DNA of 64,000 nt, taken from NCBI RefSeq assembly GCF_014649775.1, contig NZ_BMTR01000019.1, positions 83,443-147,442 on the forward strand. Reading direction: 5' to 3'. Under the pieces are notes generated by a model that saw only the letters and a program-made list of their open reading frames with translations, searched no databases and was not told the DNA's origin. Numbering within the stretch: the stretch's first letter is position 1; each line of letters opens with the position of its first letter. This document shows positions 16,227-24,026 of this stretch, piece after piece. Source of the DNA: Streptomyces longisporoflavus (lineage in GTDB: Bacteria > Actinomycetota > Actinomycetes > Streptomycetales > Streptomycetaceae). The position numbers were made by a program, and so were the translations under genes.

Positions 16227-17357
16227 ATGCGTGTCGTCATCGTCACCGAATCCTTCCCTCCCGACGTCAACGGCGTGGCGCACTGCGCCCTCCAGACCGC
16301 CCGGCAGCTCGCCGCACGCGGCCACGATCCCCTGGTCGTCGCGCCGGCCTCGGCGGCCGGGGCGGACGCCGAGGCCGATGCCGGTGCGCCCTGCCCCGTC
16401 ATCCGTGTCCCCTCCCTGCCGCTGCCCGGATATCCGCAGGTCAGGGTCGCGCTGCCCAGTCGGCGCCTGTCGGCCGCGCTGAGCGCGCACCGGGCCGACC
16501 TCGTCCATCTGGCCAGCCCCTTCGTCCTCGGCGCGCGCGGCGTGGCGGCGGCCGCGCGCCTGGGCGTCCCCGCCGTCGCCGTCTACCAGACGGACCTGGG
16601 CGGCTACGCGCGTACGTACCTGGGGACGGGGGAGGCCGCCGCCTGGCGGCGCATCCGTGCCGTCCACGCCGCGGCCGACCTGACCCTTGCCCCCTCGTCG
16701 GCCGCGCGGCACGCTCTCGTGGCACACGGGGTGCCACGGGTGCGGCTGTGGCCGCGGGGAGTGGACACCGCCCGGTTCCGGCCCGGACTGCGGGACGAGT
16801 CCGTACGCCGGGAACTCGCGCCGCACGGTGAGCTGATCGTCGGCTACGTGGGGCGCCTCGCTCCCGAGAAGCACGTCGAACTCCTTGCCGCGGTGTGCGC
16901 GTTGGAGGGCGTACGGGTGGTCGTCGTCGGCGACGGACCGAGCGAAGGGTCCGTACGGGCAGCGCTGCCGGGCGCGGTCATGGCGGGGCGCCGCACCGGC
17001 GGCGAGCTCGCGCGGATCTTCGCCTCGCTGGACCTCTTCGTGCACACCGGGCCTTACGAGACGTTCTGCCAGACCGTCCAGGAGGCCATGGCCAGCGGCG
17101 TGCCGGTGGTCGCACCCGCCGCCGGAGGGCCCCTCGACCTCGTCGTCCCCGGCCGTACCGGTGTCCTGGTGCCGCCGCGGGACGCCCTCGCGGTACGCGA
17201 CGCGGTCTGGGCGCTCGCCGCCGATCCGGGGCTGCGTGCCGCGTACGGAAGGGCCGGGCGCGTGGCCGTCGAGGGGCGGACCTGGGAGGCGGCGGGCGAG
17301 CGGCTCGTCGGCCATTACGACCGGGTGCTCGCCGCGCGGACGGAGGTGGCGGCGTGA
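16227..17357 (+). CDS. GT4 glycosyltransferase, MgtA/PimB-like mannosyltransferase
   Basis: This 376-residue GT-B enzyme begins with MRVVIVTESFPPDVNGVA, the N-terminal signature of GDP-mannose-dependent alpha-mannosyltransferases of the MgtA/PimB type. Later motifs are IVGYVGRLAPEKHVELL (about 205-221) and the EX7E donor-binding element in GPYETFCQTVQEAMASGVPVVAP (about 276-298). It probably adds mannose to a glycolipid or polyprenyl-linked acceptor at the inner face of the membrane. Its stop overlaps the start of a second GT4 gene by four bases, so the two are translationally coupled. Confidence 0.87.
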   Translation: MRVVIVTESFPPDVNGVAHCALQTARQLAARGHDPLVVAPASAAGADAEADAGAPCPVIRVPSLPLPGYPQVRVALPSRRLSAALSAHRADLVHLASPFVLGARGVAAAARLGVPAVAVYQTDLGGYARTYLGTGEAAAWRRIRAVHAAADLTLAPSSAARHALVAHGVPRVRLWPRGVDTARFRPGLRDESVRRELAPHGELIVGYVGRLAPEKHVELLAAVCALEGVRVVVVGDGPSEGSVRAALPGAVMAGRRTGGELARIFASLDLFVHTGPYETFCQTVQEAMASGVPVVAPAAGGPLDLVVPGRTGVLVPPRDALAVRDAVWALAADPGLRAAYGRAGRVAVEGRTWEAAGERLVGHYDRVLAARTEVAA

Positions 17358-18583
17358 GGGCGGCCGTGTACAGGGAAGCGGCCTACCGCGCGGCGGCCGC
17401 GGCGGCAGAGGCGGCGGCTCGCTCCGGGACGCGGGAACCGGCGTCGCTGCGCATCGTGCGGCTCGCCAACTTCGTCACCCCGGAGTCGGGCGGACTGCGC
17501 ACCGCACTGCGGGAGTTGGGGCGCGGCTACCGGTCGGCCGGGCACGAGCCCGTACTGATCGTGCCGGGCGAGCGGGCCGGGGTCCGGGACACCGACCAGG
17601 GGCGCGTCGTGACCCTGCCCGGCACGCTGCTGCCCGGCACCGGCGGCTACCGCGTCCTCACGGACCGGCGCGGGGTGGCCAGGCTCCTCGAAGGCCTCGC
17701 GCCCGACCGCATCGAGGTCTCCGACCGTACGACCCTGCGCTGGACCGGCGCGTGGGCACGGCACCGCAGGATTCCGGCCGTGATGGTCTCCCACGAGACG
17801 ACGGACGGCGTCCTGAGGACCTGGGGCCTGCCCCGGCAGGCAGCCCTGCGCGCGGCCGACGCCCTCAACTCCCGTACGGCGCACGCCTACGCGCGCGTGG
17901 TGTGCACCACGGAGTGGGCCGAGCGCGAATTCGTCCGCGTCGGGGCCCGCAATGTCGTCAGGGCGCCGCTCGGCGTCGACCTCGCGGGCCGGCGTCCCGG
18001 GCTGCGCGATCCGCGCGTGCGGGAGCGCCACGCGCGCGTGGACGAGGTTCTGCTGCTGCTCTGTTCCCGGCTGTCCGTGGAGAAACGGCCGGGCCTGGCC
18101 CTCGACGCCCTGGCGGCGCTCCGTGGCCGGGGTGTGGCGGCGAAACTCGTGGTGGCGGGGGACGGACCGCTGCGCGCCCGCCTTGAACTGCGGGCGCGCG
18201 AGCGGCGGTTGCCGGTGACGTTCCTGGGGCACGTCGAGGACCGCGCGGCCCTGGGCGCATTGCAGGCGACGGCCGATGTCTGTCTGGCGCCCGGCCCCTG
18301 CGAGACGTTCGGCCTCGCTGCCCTGGAGGCGATGGCGTGCGGTACGCCGGTGGTGGCCGGCGCGGCGTCCGCGCTGCCGGAGATCATCGGCCGGGCGGGC
18401 ACGGCGGCGGCGCACCACGGCGACGCGTTCGCGTCCGCCGTACAGGCTCTCCTCCTGCGACCCGAACGAGCCCGCAGAGAGACGGCACGCGCACGTGCGG
18501 AGTGCTTCGGCTGGGAGGTGGCGGTGGCGGCGTTCCTGGGGGCGCATGAGGCTCCGGCGGTGGGCGCTCGGGGCTCGGGGTGA
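17354..18583 (+). CDS. GT4 glycosyltransferase, second of a coupled pair
   Basis: This 409-residue GT-B glycosyltransferase starts at GTG 17354, overlapping the previous stop as GTGA. The first 35 residues are Ala/Arg-rich; the catalytic fold begins at SLRIVRLANFVTPESGGLRTAL. The C-terminal donor domain shows LLLLCSRLSVEKRPGLALDALA and the EX7E element in GPCETFGLAALEAMACGTPVVAG. Together with the preceding gene it probably carries out two successive sugar additions to the same acceptor. Donor specificity cannot be read from sequence alone, though its coupling to a mannosyltransferase-like gene favours mannose. Confidence 0.85.
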   Translation: MRAAVYREAAYRAAAAAAEAAARSGTREPASLRIVRLANFVTPESGGLRTALRELGRGYRSAGHEPVLIVPGERAGVRDTDQGRVVTLPGTLLPGTGGYRVLTDRRGVARLLEGLAPDRIEVSDRTTLRWTGAWARHRRIPAVMVSHETTDGVLRTWGLPRQAALRAADALNSRTAHAYARVVCTTEWAEREFVRVGARNVVRAPLGVDLAGRRPGLRDPRVRERHARVDEVLLLLCSRLSVEKRPGLALDALAALRGRGVAAKLVVAGDGPLRARLELRARERRLPVTFLGHVEDRAALGALQATADVCLAPGPCETFGLAALEAMACGTPVVAGAASALPEIIGRAGTAAAHHGDAFASAVQALLLRPERARRETARARAECFGWEVAVAAFLGAHEAPAVGARGSG

Positions 18584-18656
18584 GGGTGCTGCTCGTGCGC
18601 TCCTGGTCCTGTTGGGTTGTGTCCTCGCCGCGGTCGCGCGGGTGGTGAGGGAGGGC

Positions 18657-19526
18657 TCAGCGGTGTCCCGCCGGGACGAATCGCACCGGTGTGCCCGGCA
18701 CCGCCTGTGCCGCCCCCGCCAGGTCCGCCTCCCTGACCACCGCGATGACCGGATAGCCCCCCGTCGTCGGGTGGTCGGCGAGGAAGACCACGGGGCGGCC
18801 GTCCGGCGGCACCTGGACGGCGCCGAGGACCATGCCCTCGCTGGGGAGTTCATCGGGGCACGCCCGTTCCAGGGAGGGGCCTTCGGTGCGCAGGCCGATG
18901 CGGTTGCTCGCCGAGGACACCCGGTACGCGCGCGTGGTCAGTGTGCGCAGGGCCGCCTCGGTGAACCAGTCGGCGCGCGGCCCGTACGTCACCCCCAGGA
19001 TCAGTTCGCGCGGCGGCGCCATATGCGGGACGGTGTCCACGCGCGCGTGGGGCGCGGTGGCGTGTCCCAGGGGTATGACCGCTCCGTCCGCGAGCGGCGG
19101 AGGTCCGAGCCCGGAGAGCAGGTCCGTCGAGCGGCTCGCGAGCACGGGGTCGACGGCCACACCGCCGCCGAACGCGACGTAGCAACGTACTCCGGAGACG
19201 GCGGCGCCGACGTCGAGCAGCGCTCCGGCAGGCACCCGTACGGGCACTCCCCACGCCACCGGACGACCGTCGACCGTCACCGGACAGGGCGCGCCCACGA
19301 CCGCCACCGTCACCGCGCACCGGGGCCGCACCGCGCAGCCGGCCAGGGTCGTCTCCAGGACGGCGGCCTCGGCGGAGTTGTCGACCAGGCGATTGGCGAG
19401 GCGGGCCGCGGCGGGATCGAGGGCTCCGGAGCGCGGCACTCCGAGGTGCGCGTATCCGGGACGGCCCTGATCCTGGACCGTGGTCAGCGCCCCGGACCGT
19501 ACGACGGCGAAGGCCCGGTCCGTCAT
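18657..19526 (-). CDS. pxpC: 5-oxoprolinase subunit C (biotin-dependent carboxyltransferase fold)
   Basis: This 289-residue protein is the PxpC/KipA subunit of the ATP-dependent 5-oxoprolinase PxpABC, which opens 5-oxo-L-proline to L-glutamate. Recognisable elements are LTTVQDQGRPGYAHLGVPRSGALDP at the N-terminus and ELILGVTYGPRADWFTEAALRTLT, YRVSSASNRIGLRTEGP and DHPTTGGYPVIAVV further on, all characteristic of the family. ATG 19526 overlaps the pxpB stop as ATGA. It is the last gene of the GntR-controlled operon and converges with the second glycosyltransferase gene. Confidence 0.93.
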   Translation of the reverse strand: MTDRAFAVVRSGALTTVQDQGRPGYAHLGVPRSGALDPAAARLANRLVDNSAEAAVLETTLAGCAVRPRCAVTVAVVGAPCPVTVDGRPVAWGVPVRVPAGALLDVGAAVSGVRCYVAFGGGVAVDPVLASRSTDLLSGLGPPPLADGAVIPLGHATAPHARVDTVPHMAPPRELILGVTYGPRADWFTEAALRTLTTRAYRVSSASNRIGLRTEGPSLERACPDELPSEGMVLGAVQVPPDGRPVVFLADHPTTGGYPVIAVVREADLAGAAQAVPGTPVRFVPAGHR

Positions 19527-20158
19527 CGTGCCTCCGCCCCTGGAACGCCCGCCAGGGGCACGAAACGCACCCGCAGCCCGGGGGCGAGCAGCGAGGCAGG
19601 CACGCGCGCGTGGTCCCACAGCACGGCATCGGTCGTGCCGATCAACTGCCAGCCGCCGGGCGACGAGCGCGGGTACACCCCTGTGTACGGCCCCGCCAGG
19701 GCGACGCTGCCGGCCGGGACGCTCGTACGCGGCGTGGCCCGGCGAGGCACCTCGTAGCGTCCCGGAAGACCGGTGAGATAGCCGAAGCCGGGCGCGAACC
19801 CGCAGAAGGCGACGCGGAATTCGGTCCCGGAATGGATCCGCGCCACCTCCGCCACGGGCACTCCCCAGTGCGCCGCCACATCCGCCAGGTCGGGCCCGTC
19901 GTAACGAACCGGGATCTCCCGTACGTCCTCCTCGCGCGCCGAGAGAGGCGGGATCTCCAGGTTGGCGAGCTCGGCTCCGACACGGCGGGGGTCGTCGAGG
20001 CCGTCCAGGAGCACCGTACGGGCCGCGGGCACGATCTCCCGTACGCGGATCAGGCCCGCCGCCCTGCGGCGCAGCAGCTCGGCGTGGAGTGCCTGCGCCG
20101 CGTCGCCGTCGGCGAGTTCGACGAGCAGTGCCCGGGCGCCGACCGGAAGCACCCTCAC
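19523..20158 (-). CDS. pxpB: 5-oxoprolinase subunit B
   Basis: This 211-residue protein is the PxpB/KipI subunit. The N-terminal ferredoxin-like part begins VRVLPVGARALLVEL and the cyclophilin-like C-terminal part carries CGFAPGFGYLTGLP and PRRATPRTSVPAGSVALAG, both strong family signatures. GTG 20158 is chosen because it overlaps the pxpA stop as GTGA and matches the usual N-terminus. With PxpA and PxpC it forms the 5-oxoprolinase. In B. subtilis the paralogues KipI and KipA were first seen as regulators of kinase KinA, but the complete A-B-C set here supports the metabolic role. Confidence 0.93.
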   Translation of the reverse strand: MRVLPVGARALLVELADGDAAQALHAELLRRRAAGLIRVREIVPAARTVLLDGLDDPRRVGAELANLEIPPLSAREEDVREIPVRYDGPDLADVAAHWGVPVAEVARIHSGTEFRVAFCGFAPGFGYLTGLPGRYEVPRRATPRTSVPAGSVALAGPYTGVYPRSSPGGWQLIGTTDAVLWDHARVPASLLAPGLRVRFVPLAGVPGAEAR

Positions 20159-20919
20159 GCGAAGGCCTCCACCCGGACACCCGACGCCTCCAGGCGCGCC
20201 CTGACCTGCCGCGCGAGAGCCACCGCACCCAAAGTGTCGCCGTGCAGGCACAACGAGCGCGCGCGGACGTCGATCCGCCGGCCGTCCAGGGCGGTGACGG
20301 TCCCGGACCGGGCCATGCCCACCGACCGTTCGAAGACGGCGTCCGCCTCCGTGATGACGGCTCCGTCGCTGCCGCGCGGCACGAGCGTCCCCTGCGGGGT
20401 GTACGCGCGGTCCGCGAACGCCTCGGTGACGACGGGAAGCCCGGCCTTGCCGGCCACTTCGAGGAAGCGTGATCCCGGAAGTCCGAGGACGGGCAGCGTG
20501 TGGTCCGCGAGCAGGACCCCTTCGACGACGGCGCGCGCCTGGTCCTCGTCGTGGACGACGCGGTTGTAGAGCGCCCCGTGCGGCTTCACGTAGGACACGC
20601 GCGTGCCGGCGGCCCGGGCGAAGACTTCCAGGGCGCCTATCTGGTAGGCCACTTCGGCCGCCAGCTCATCGGCAGGTACGTCCATGGAGCGGCGGCCGAA
20701 ACCGGCGAGGTCGCGGTAGGAGACCTGGGCGCCGATCCGGACGCCGCGCGCGGCGGCCTGCTCGCACACGCGGCGCATGGTGGCCGCGTCCCCCGCGTGG
20801 AAGCCGCAGGCCACATTGGCGCTGGTGACGACGGAGAGAAGCTCCTCGTCGTCGGTCAGGTGCCAGCGGCCGAAGCCCTCACCGAGGTCGGCGTTGAGAT
20901 CGATCACGGCGTCGCTCAT
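20155..20919 (-). CDS. pxpA: 5-oxoprolinase subunit A (LamB/YcsF family)
   Basis: This 254-residue protein is the YcsF-family subunit of 5-oxoprolinase. It opens with IDLNADLGEGFGRW, then SANVACGFHAGD and GVRIGAQVSYRDLAGFGRR, and has VSYVKPHGALYN and SLCLHGD further on; these are the near-invariant motifs of the family. It acts in the cytoplasm with PxpB and PxpC to hydrolyse 5-oxo-L-proline with ATP. It lies 35 bases after the DUF1445 gene and overlaps pxpB, in a tight operon order: MFS, DUF1445, pxpA, pxpB, pxpC. Confidence 0.95.
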   Translation of the reverse strand: MSDAVIDLNADLGEGFGRWHLTDDEELLSVVTSANVACGFHAGDAATMRRVCEQAAARGVRIGAQVSYRDLAGFGRRSMDVPADELAAEVAYQIGALEVFARAAGTRVSYVKPHGALYNRVVHDEDQARAVVEGVLLADHTLPVLGLPGSRFLEVAGKAGLPVVTEAFADRAYTPQGTLVPRGSDGAVITEADAVFERSVGMARSGTVTALDGRRIDVRARSLCLHGDTLGAVALARQVRARLEASGVRVEAFA

Positions 20920-20954
20920 CTACGTAGCTCTCCTGTTTCCGCTCGGCGGCCCGT

Positions 20955-21758
20955 TCAGGCCACCCTGTACTGCTCGTCACGGGCGTCGGTGACGAACATC
21001 CGGCCCGGCGCGTGCGTGATCGCGAAGGGCGGCCGCGAGGCCATCACGGCGGCCTGCGGCGTCACTCCGCATGCCCAGAACACCGGGATGTCACCGGGCT
21101 CGGCCGCCACCGGATCACCGAAGTCGGGGCGGGCCAGATCGTCGATGCCGAGCCCCGCCGGGTCGCCGCAGTGCACGGGACCGCCGTGCACCGCGGGCAG
21201 CAGGGCGGTCTCTTCGATGGCCGCCGAGAGGTGCTCGGGCGGCACGTGGCGCATCGACACGACCATGGGGCCGTGCAGCCGGCCCGCCGGACGGCAGGGG
21301 CGCTCGGTCACGTACATGGAGACGTTGCGGCCCTGCTCGACGTGGCGCAGCGGGACGCCGGCGTCGGACAGCGCCCACTCGAAGGTGAAGCTGCAGCCGA
21401 TGAGGAACGACACCAGGTCGTCCCGCCACCGGTCGACCACGTCCGTGGGCTCGTCGGTCAACTCGCCGTTCTCCCACACCCGGTAGCGCGGCAGATCCGT
21501 CCGCAGATCGGCGTCGGGGGCCAGGGGCGTGGTCCAGGAGCCGACGTCCGTGACGTCGAGGACCGGGCAGGCCTTCGGGTTGCGCTGGCAGAACAGCAGC
21601 ATGTCGTACGCCCAGTCGGCGGGCACCGAGATGAGATTGGCCTGGGTGTGGCCGGCCGCCCAGCCGGCGGTCGGGCCGCTCGTCCCGGAGCGGAAGAGCG
21701 CGCGGGCCTCCTCCGGGCTCCGCGATGCGGCGCTTGCGGGGATGCTCGCGGAGGTCAC
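20955..21758 (-). CDS. DUF1445 putative hydro-lyase, D-glutamate cyclase-like
   Basis: This 267-residue protein matches the DUF1445 family: HTQANLISVPADWAYDMLLFCQRNPKACPVLDVTD near the N-terminus, FLIGCSFTFEWAL in the middle, and PVHCGDPAGLGIDDLARPDFGD and PVFWACGVTPQAAVM near the C-terminus. The mammalian relative DGLUCY converts D-glutamate to 5-oxo-D-proline. Bacterial members are often annotated only as putative hydro-lyases. GTG 21758 overlaps the MFS stop as GTGA. Its place directly before pxpABC makes a role in producing or salvaging 5-oxoproline likely, although PxpABC acts on the L form, so a racemisation or stereospecificity question remains. Confidence 0.85.
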   Translation of the reverse strand: MTSASIPASAASRSPEEARALFRSGTSGPTAGWAAGHTQANLISVPADWAYDMLLFCQRNPKACPVLDVTDVGSWTTPLAPDADLRTDLPRYRVWENGELTDEPTDVVDRWRDDLVSFLIGCSFTFEWALSDAGVPLRHVEQGRNVSMYVTERPCRPAGRLHGPMVVSMRHVPPEHLSAAIEETALLPAVHGGPVHCGDPAGLGIDDLARPDFGDPVAAEPGDIPVFWACGVTPQAAVMASRPPFAITHAPGRMFVTDARDEQYRVA

Positions 21759-23065
21759 AGCAGCTCCTTTCCGCGTGTCTCGGGCAGCCCGAGCAGGGCG
21801 AGCACGGCGAGCGCGTAACCGATCGCGCCGAAGACCAGCGCGCCGCCCACGCCCCAGCTGTCGGCCAGGAAGCCGACCATGGTGGGGAACACCGCGCCCA
21901 CGGCACGCCCGGTGTTGTACGTGAAGCCCTGCCCGGTGCCGCGCACGGCCGCCGGGTAGAGCTCGCTGAGGAACGAACCGAAGCCGCTGAAAATGGCCGA
22001 CATACAGAAGCCGAGCGGGAAACCGAGCACAAGGAGAAGGCCGTTGGCCCCGTCCGGGATGTTCGTGTACGCCAGGATGCTGGCCGCGGAGAGGAACGCG
22101 AAGAGCGTGATGTTGCGTTTGCGGCCCAGGATGTCGGTGAGATAACCGCCGGCCAGGTAGCCGATGAAGGCTCCGGAGATCAGGAAGGTGAGGTATCCGC
22201 CGGTGCCGACCACCGTCAGTCCGCGTTCGCTCTTCAGGTACGTGGGCACCCAGGTGGCGAGCGTGTAGTAGCCGCCCTGTACGCCGGTGGAGAGCAGCAC
22301 CGCGAAGAGGGTGGTGCGCAGGAGCCCCGGCTTGAAGATCGCGGTGAATGACCCCTTGTCCGCGCTCTTCTTGCGCTCCTCGGCCGCTTCGGGGGCGTCG
22401 TGCACGTTGCGCCGTATGTAGACGACGAGGAGGGCGGGCAGCGCGCCGGTCCAGAACATCACGCGCCAGGCGATGTCCTCGTCCAGGAACTGGAACACCA
22501 GGGTGTAGACGATCACCGCGAGCGCCCAGCCGACCGCCCAGGCGCTCTGGATCGCGCCGAGCGTGCGGCCGCGGTTCTTGGCGGTGGCGTACTCGGCGAC
22601 GAGGATCGCGCCGACAGCCCACTCGCCGCCGAATCCGAGGCCCTGGAGGGCGCGGAAGACCAGCAGCGTCTCGTAGTTGGGCGCGAAGCCGCAGGCGACG
22701 GTGAAGACGGCGTACGTGACGACCGTGATCATCAGTGCCTTGACCCGGCCGATCCGGTCCGCGACCACTCCGGCGATCGCGCCGCCGATGGCGGAGACGA
22801 CCAGCGTGACCGTGGTGAGCAGGCCGGTCTGGCCGCTGTCCAAGCCGTAGTACGCGGCGATCGCGACCATGCTCAGCGGCAGCGTGAAGTAGTCGTAGGA
22901 GTCGAGGGCGTAGCCGCCGAATGCGCCGCCGAAGGCGCGGCGGCCGCGCGGGCCGAGGGCGCGCAGCCAGCCGAACGCGCCGCCGTCGTGGCTGTCGTCG
23001 TCGGGGGCACCGCCCTCGGGGCGTGGATCGGTCGGCAGGACCCGGGGCGTAGGGGGTGTGCTCAT
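21755..23065 (-). CDS. MFS transporter, probable organic acid or 5-oxoproline uptake
   Basis: This 436-residue major facilitator has twelve hydrophobic segments and resembles metabolite:H+ symporters. GGYALDSYDYFTLPLS lies in the first segment, motif A is VVADRIGRVKALM, RALQGLGFGGEWAVGAILVAEY marks the fourth to fifth segments, and a second motif A-like loop is TDILGRKRNIT. The ATG 23065 start has GAGGTG upstream. It is the first gene of the operon and overlaps the DUF1445 gene. The context suggests uptake of 5-oxoproline or a related acid, which is inference. Confidence 0.87.
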   Translation of the reverse strand: MSTPPTPRVLPTDPRPEGGAPDDDSHDGGAFGWLRALGPRGRRAFGGAFGGYALDSYDYFTLPLSMVAIAAYYGLDSGQTGLLTTVTLVVSAIGGAIAGVVADRIGRVKALMITVVTYAVFTVACGFAPNYETLLVFRALQGLGFGGEWAVGAILVAEYATAKNRGRTLGAIQSAWAVGWALAVIVYTLVFQFLDEDIAWRVMFWTGALPALLVVYIRRNVHDAPEAAEERKKSADKGSFTAIFKPGLLRTTLFAVLLSTGVQGGYYTLATWVPTYLKSERGLTVVGTGGYLTFLISGAFIGYLAGGYLTDILGRKRNITLFAFLSAASILAYTNIPDGANGLLLVLGFPLGFCMSAIFSGFGSFLSELYPAAVRGTGQGFTYNTGRAVGAVFPTMVGFLADSWGVGGALVFGAIGYALAVLALLGLPETRGKELL

Positions 23066-23145
23066 GGGCACCTCGCAGGAGGGGGGACGGAGGGTGCGGA
23101 GCGGGCAGGGCATGGGGCACGGGTGGGGTCTGTGCCGTGCTCGAC

Positions 23146-23175
23146 AAGGTAGAGGATCGTTGAACGATCCCTCAA
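23146..23175 (-). promoter_or_regulatory. Promoter of the MFS-DUF1445-pxpABC operon with an operator filling the spacer
   Basis: On the minus strand TTGAGG (23175-23170) and TACCTT (23151-23146) are separated by exactly 18 bp. The perfect palindrome GGATCGTT-G-AACGATCC (23154-23170) occupies that spacer. This is an ideal repressor site, and the divergent GntR/FadR-type gene at 23219 is the obvious candidate regulator. Hexamers and palindrome are seen; binding is inferred. Confidence 0.7.
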
Positions 23176-23218
23176 TACCCACGTTGTCTCGTTCTTGTAT
23201 CTGCGATTGAATCCGGGC

Positions 23219-23935
23219 ATGGCTGAGGGAATGGCTGACGCGAGCGGACTGGCCGACGACCGTGCGCTCCTGGGGCGCACCAGCACCGCGGAGAGGGTCT
23301 CGGACATCCTCCGCAGCCGCATCGCGGAGGGTTACTTCCCGCCGGGGGCCCGGCTCTCGGAGGACAGCATCGGTGGCGCGCTCGGCGTCTCGCGCAACAC
23401 CCTGCGCGAGGCCTTCCGCCTCCTCACGCACGAACGCCTGTTGGTCCACCAGCTCAATCGCGGGGTATTTGTCCGAGTTCTCACCATTGAGGATGTGGAG
23501 GACATCTACCGCACCCGGCGCCTCGTCGAATGCGCGGTGGTCCGCGGACTGGGAGATCCGCCCTTCGCGCTCGACGGACTCGCGAGCGCCGTCGCGGACG
23601 GCACGAAGGCGGCGCGCGAGCGCGAGTGGAAGGGCGTTTCCACGGCCAACATCCACTTCCACCGGGAACTGGTCGCACTCGCCGGAAGCGTCCGCACCGA
23701 CGAGGTGATGCGCAGCGTCTTCGCCGAACTGCGCCTGGCCTTCCACGTGGTGGACGATCCGCGCCTGCTGCACGAGCCGTACCTCGCACGCAACCGGCAG
23801 ATCCTGGAAACCCTCCGGGACGGCGACGCCGCGGAGGCCGAACAACTGCTCGCGGTCTACCTGGACGACTCGCGCCGCGGCCTCGTCGAGGCCTACGGCC
23901 GACGCGTGGCGGAGGGCGAACGGGCGGCCCGCTGA
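23219..23935 (+). CDS. GntR family regulator, FadR/FCD subfamily
   Basis: This 238-residue repressor-type protein has a GntR winged helix at about 20-85 (STAERVSDILRSRIAEGYFPPGARLSED, then LGVSRNTLREAFRLLTHERLLV) and an all-helical FCD effector domain at about 90-225. The FCD metal ligands are likely within FHRELVALAG and the C-terminal helices. FCD regulators commonly sense carboxylates or amino acids. It is divergent from the pxp operon and shares a 153-bp promoter region with the 17-bp palindrome at 23154-23170. ATG 23219 is used; ATG 23231 is an alternative. Confidence 0.9.
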   Translation: MAEGMADASGLADDRALLGRTSTAERVSDILRSRIAEGYFPPGARLSEDSIGGALGVSRNTLREAFRLLTHERLLVHQLNRGVFVRVLTIEDVEDIYRTRRLVECAVVRGLGDPPFALDGLASAVADGTKAAREREWKGVSTANIHFHRELVALAGSVRTDEVMRSVFAELRLAFHVVDDPRLLHEPYLARNRQILETLRDGDAAEAEQLLAVYLDDSRRGLVEAYGRRVAEGERAAR

Positions 23936-23989
23936 CGCCCGCCGGGCGCCGGACGGGGTTCGCCCGGGCGCTGTCAGATCTGCGCCGTT

Positions 23990-24019
23990 TCGACCGTTGT
24001 CAGACCGAGGATCTAGTCT
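23990..24019 (+). promoter_or_regulatory. Predicted leaderless promoter of the condensin-like operon
   Basis: TAGTCT (24014-24019) is a good -10 hexamer ending seven bases before the GTG at 24027. TCGACC (23990-23995) with an 18-bp spacer is a fair -35. No Shine-Dalgarno sequence stands at proper distance before the GTG. These features fit transcription starting at or next to the start codon. Confidence 0.45.
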
Positions 24020-24026
24020 GTGCACC

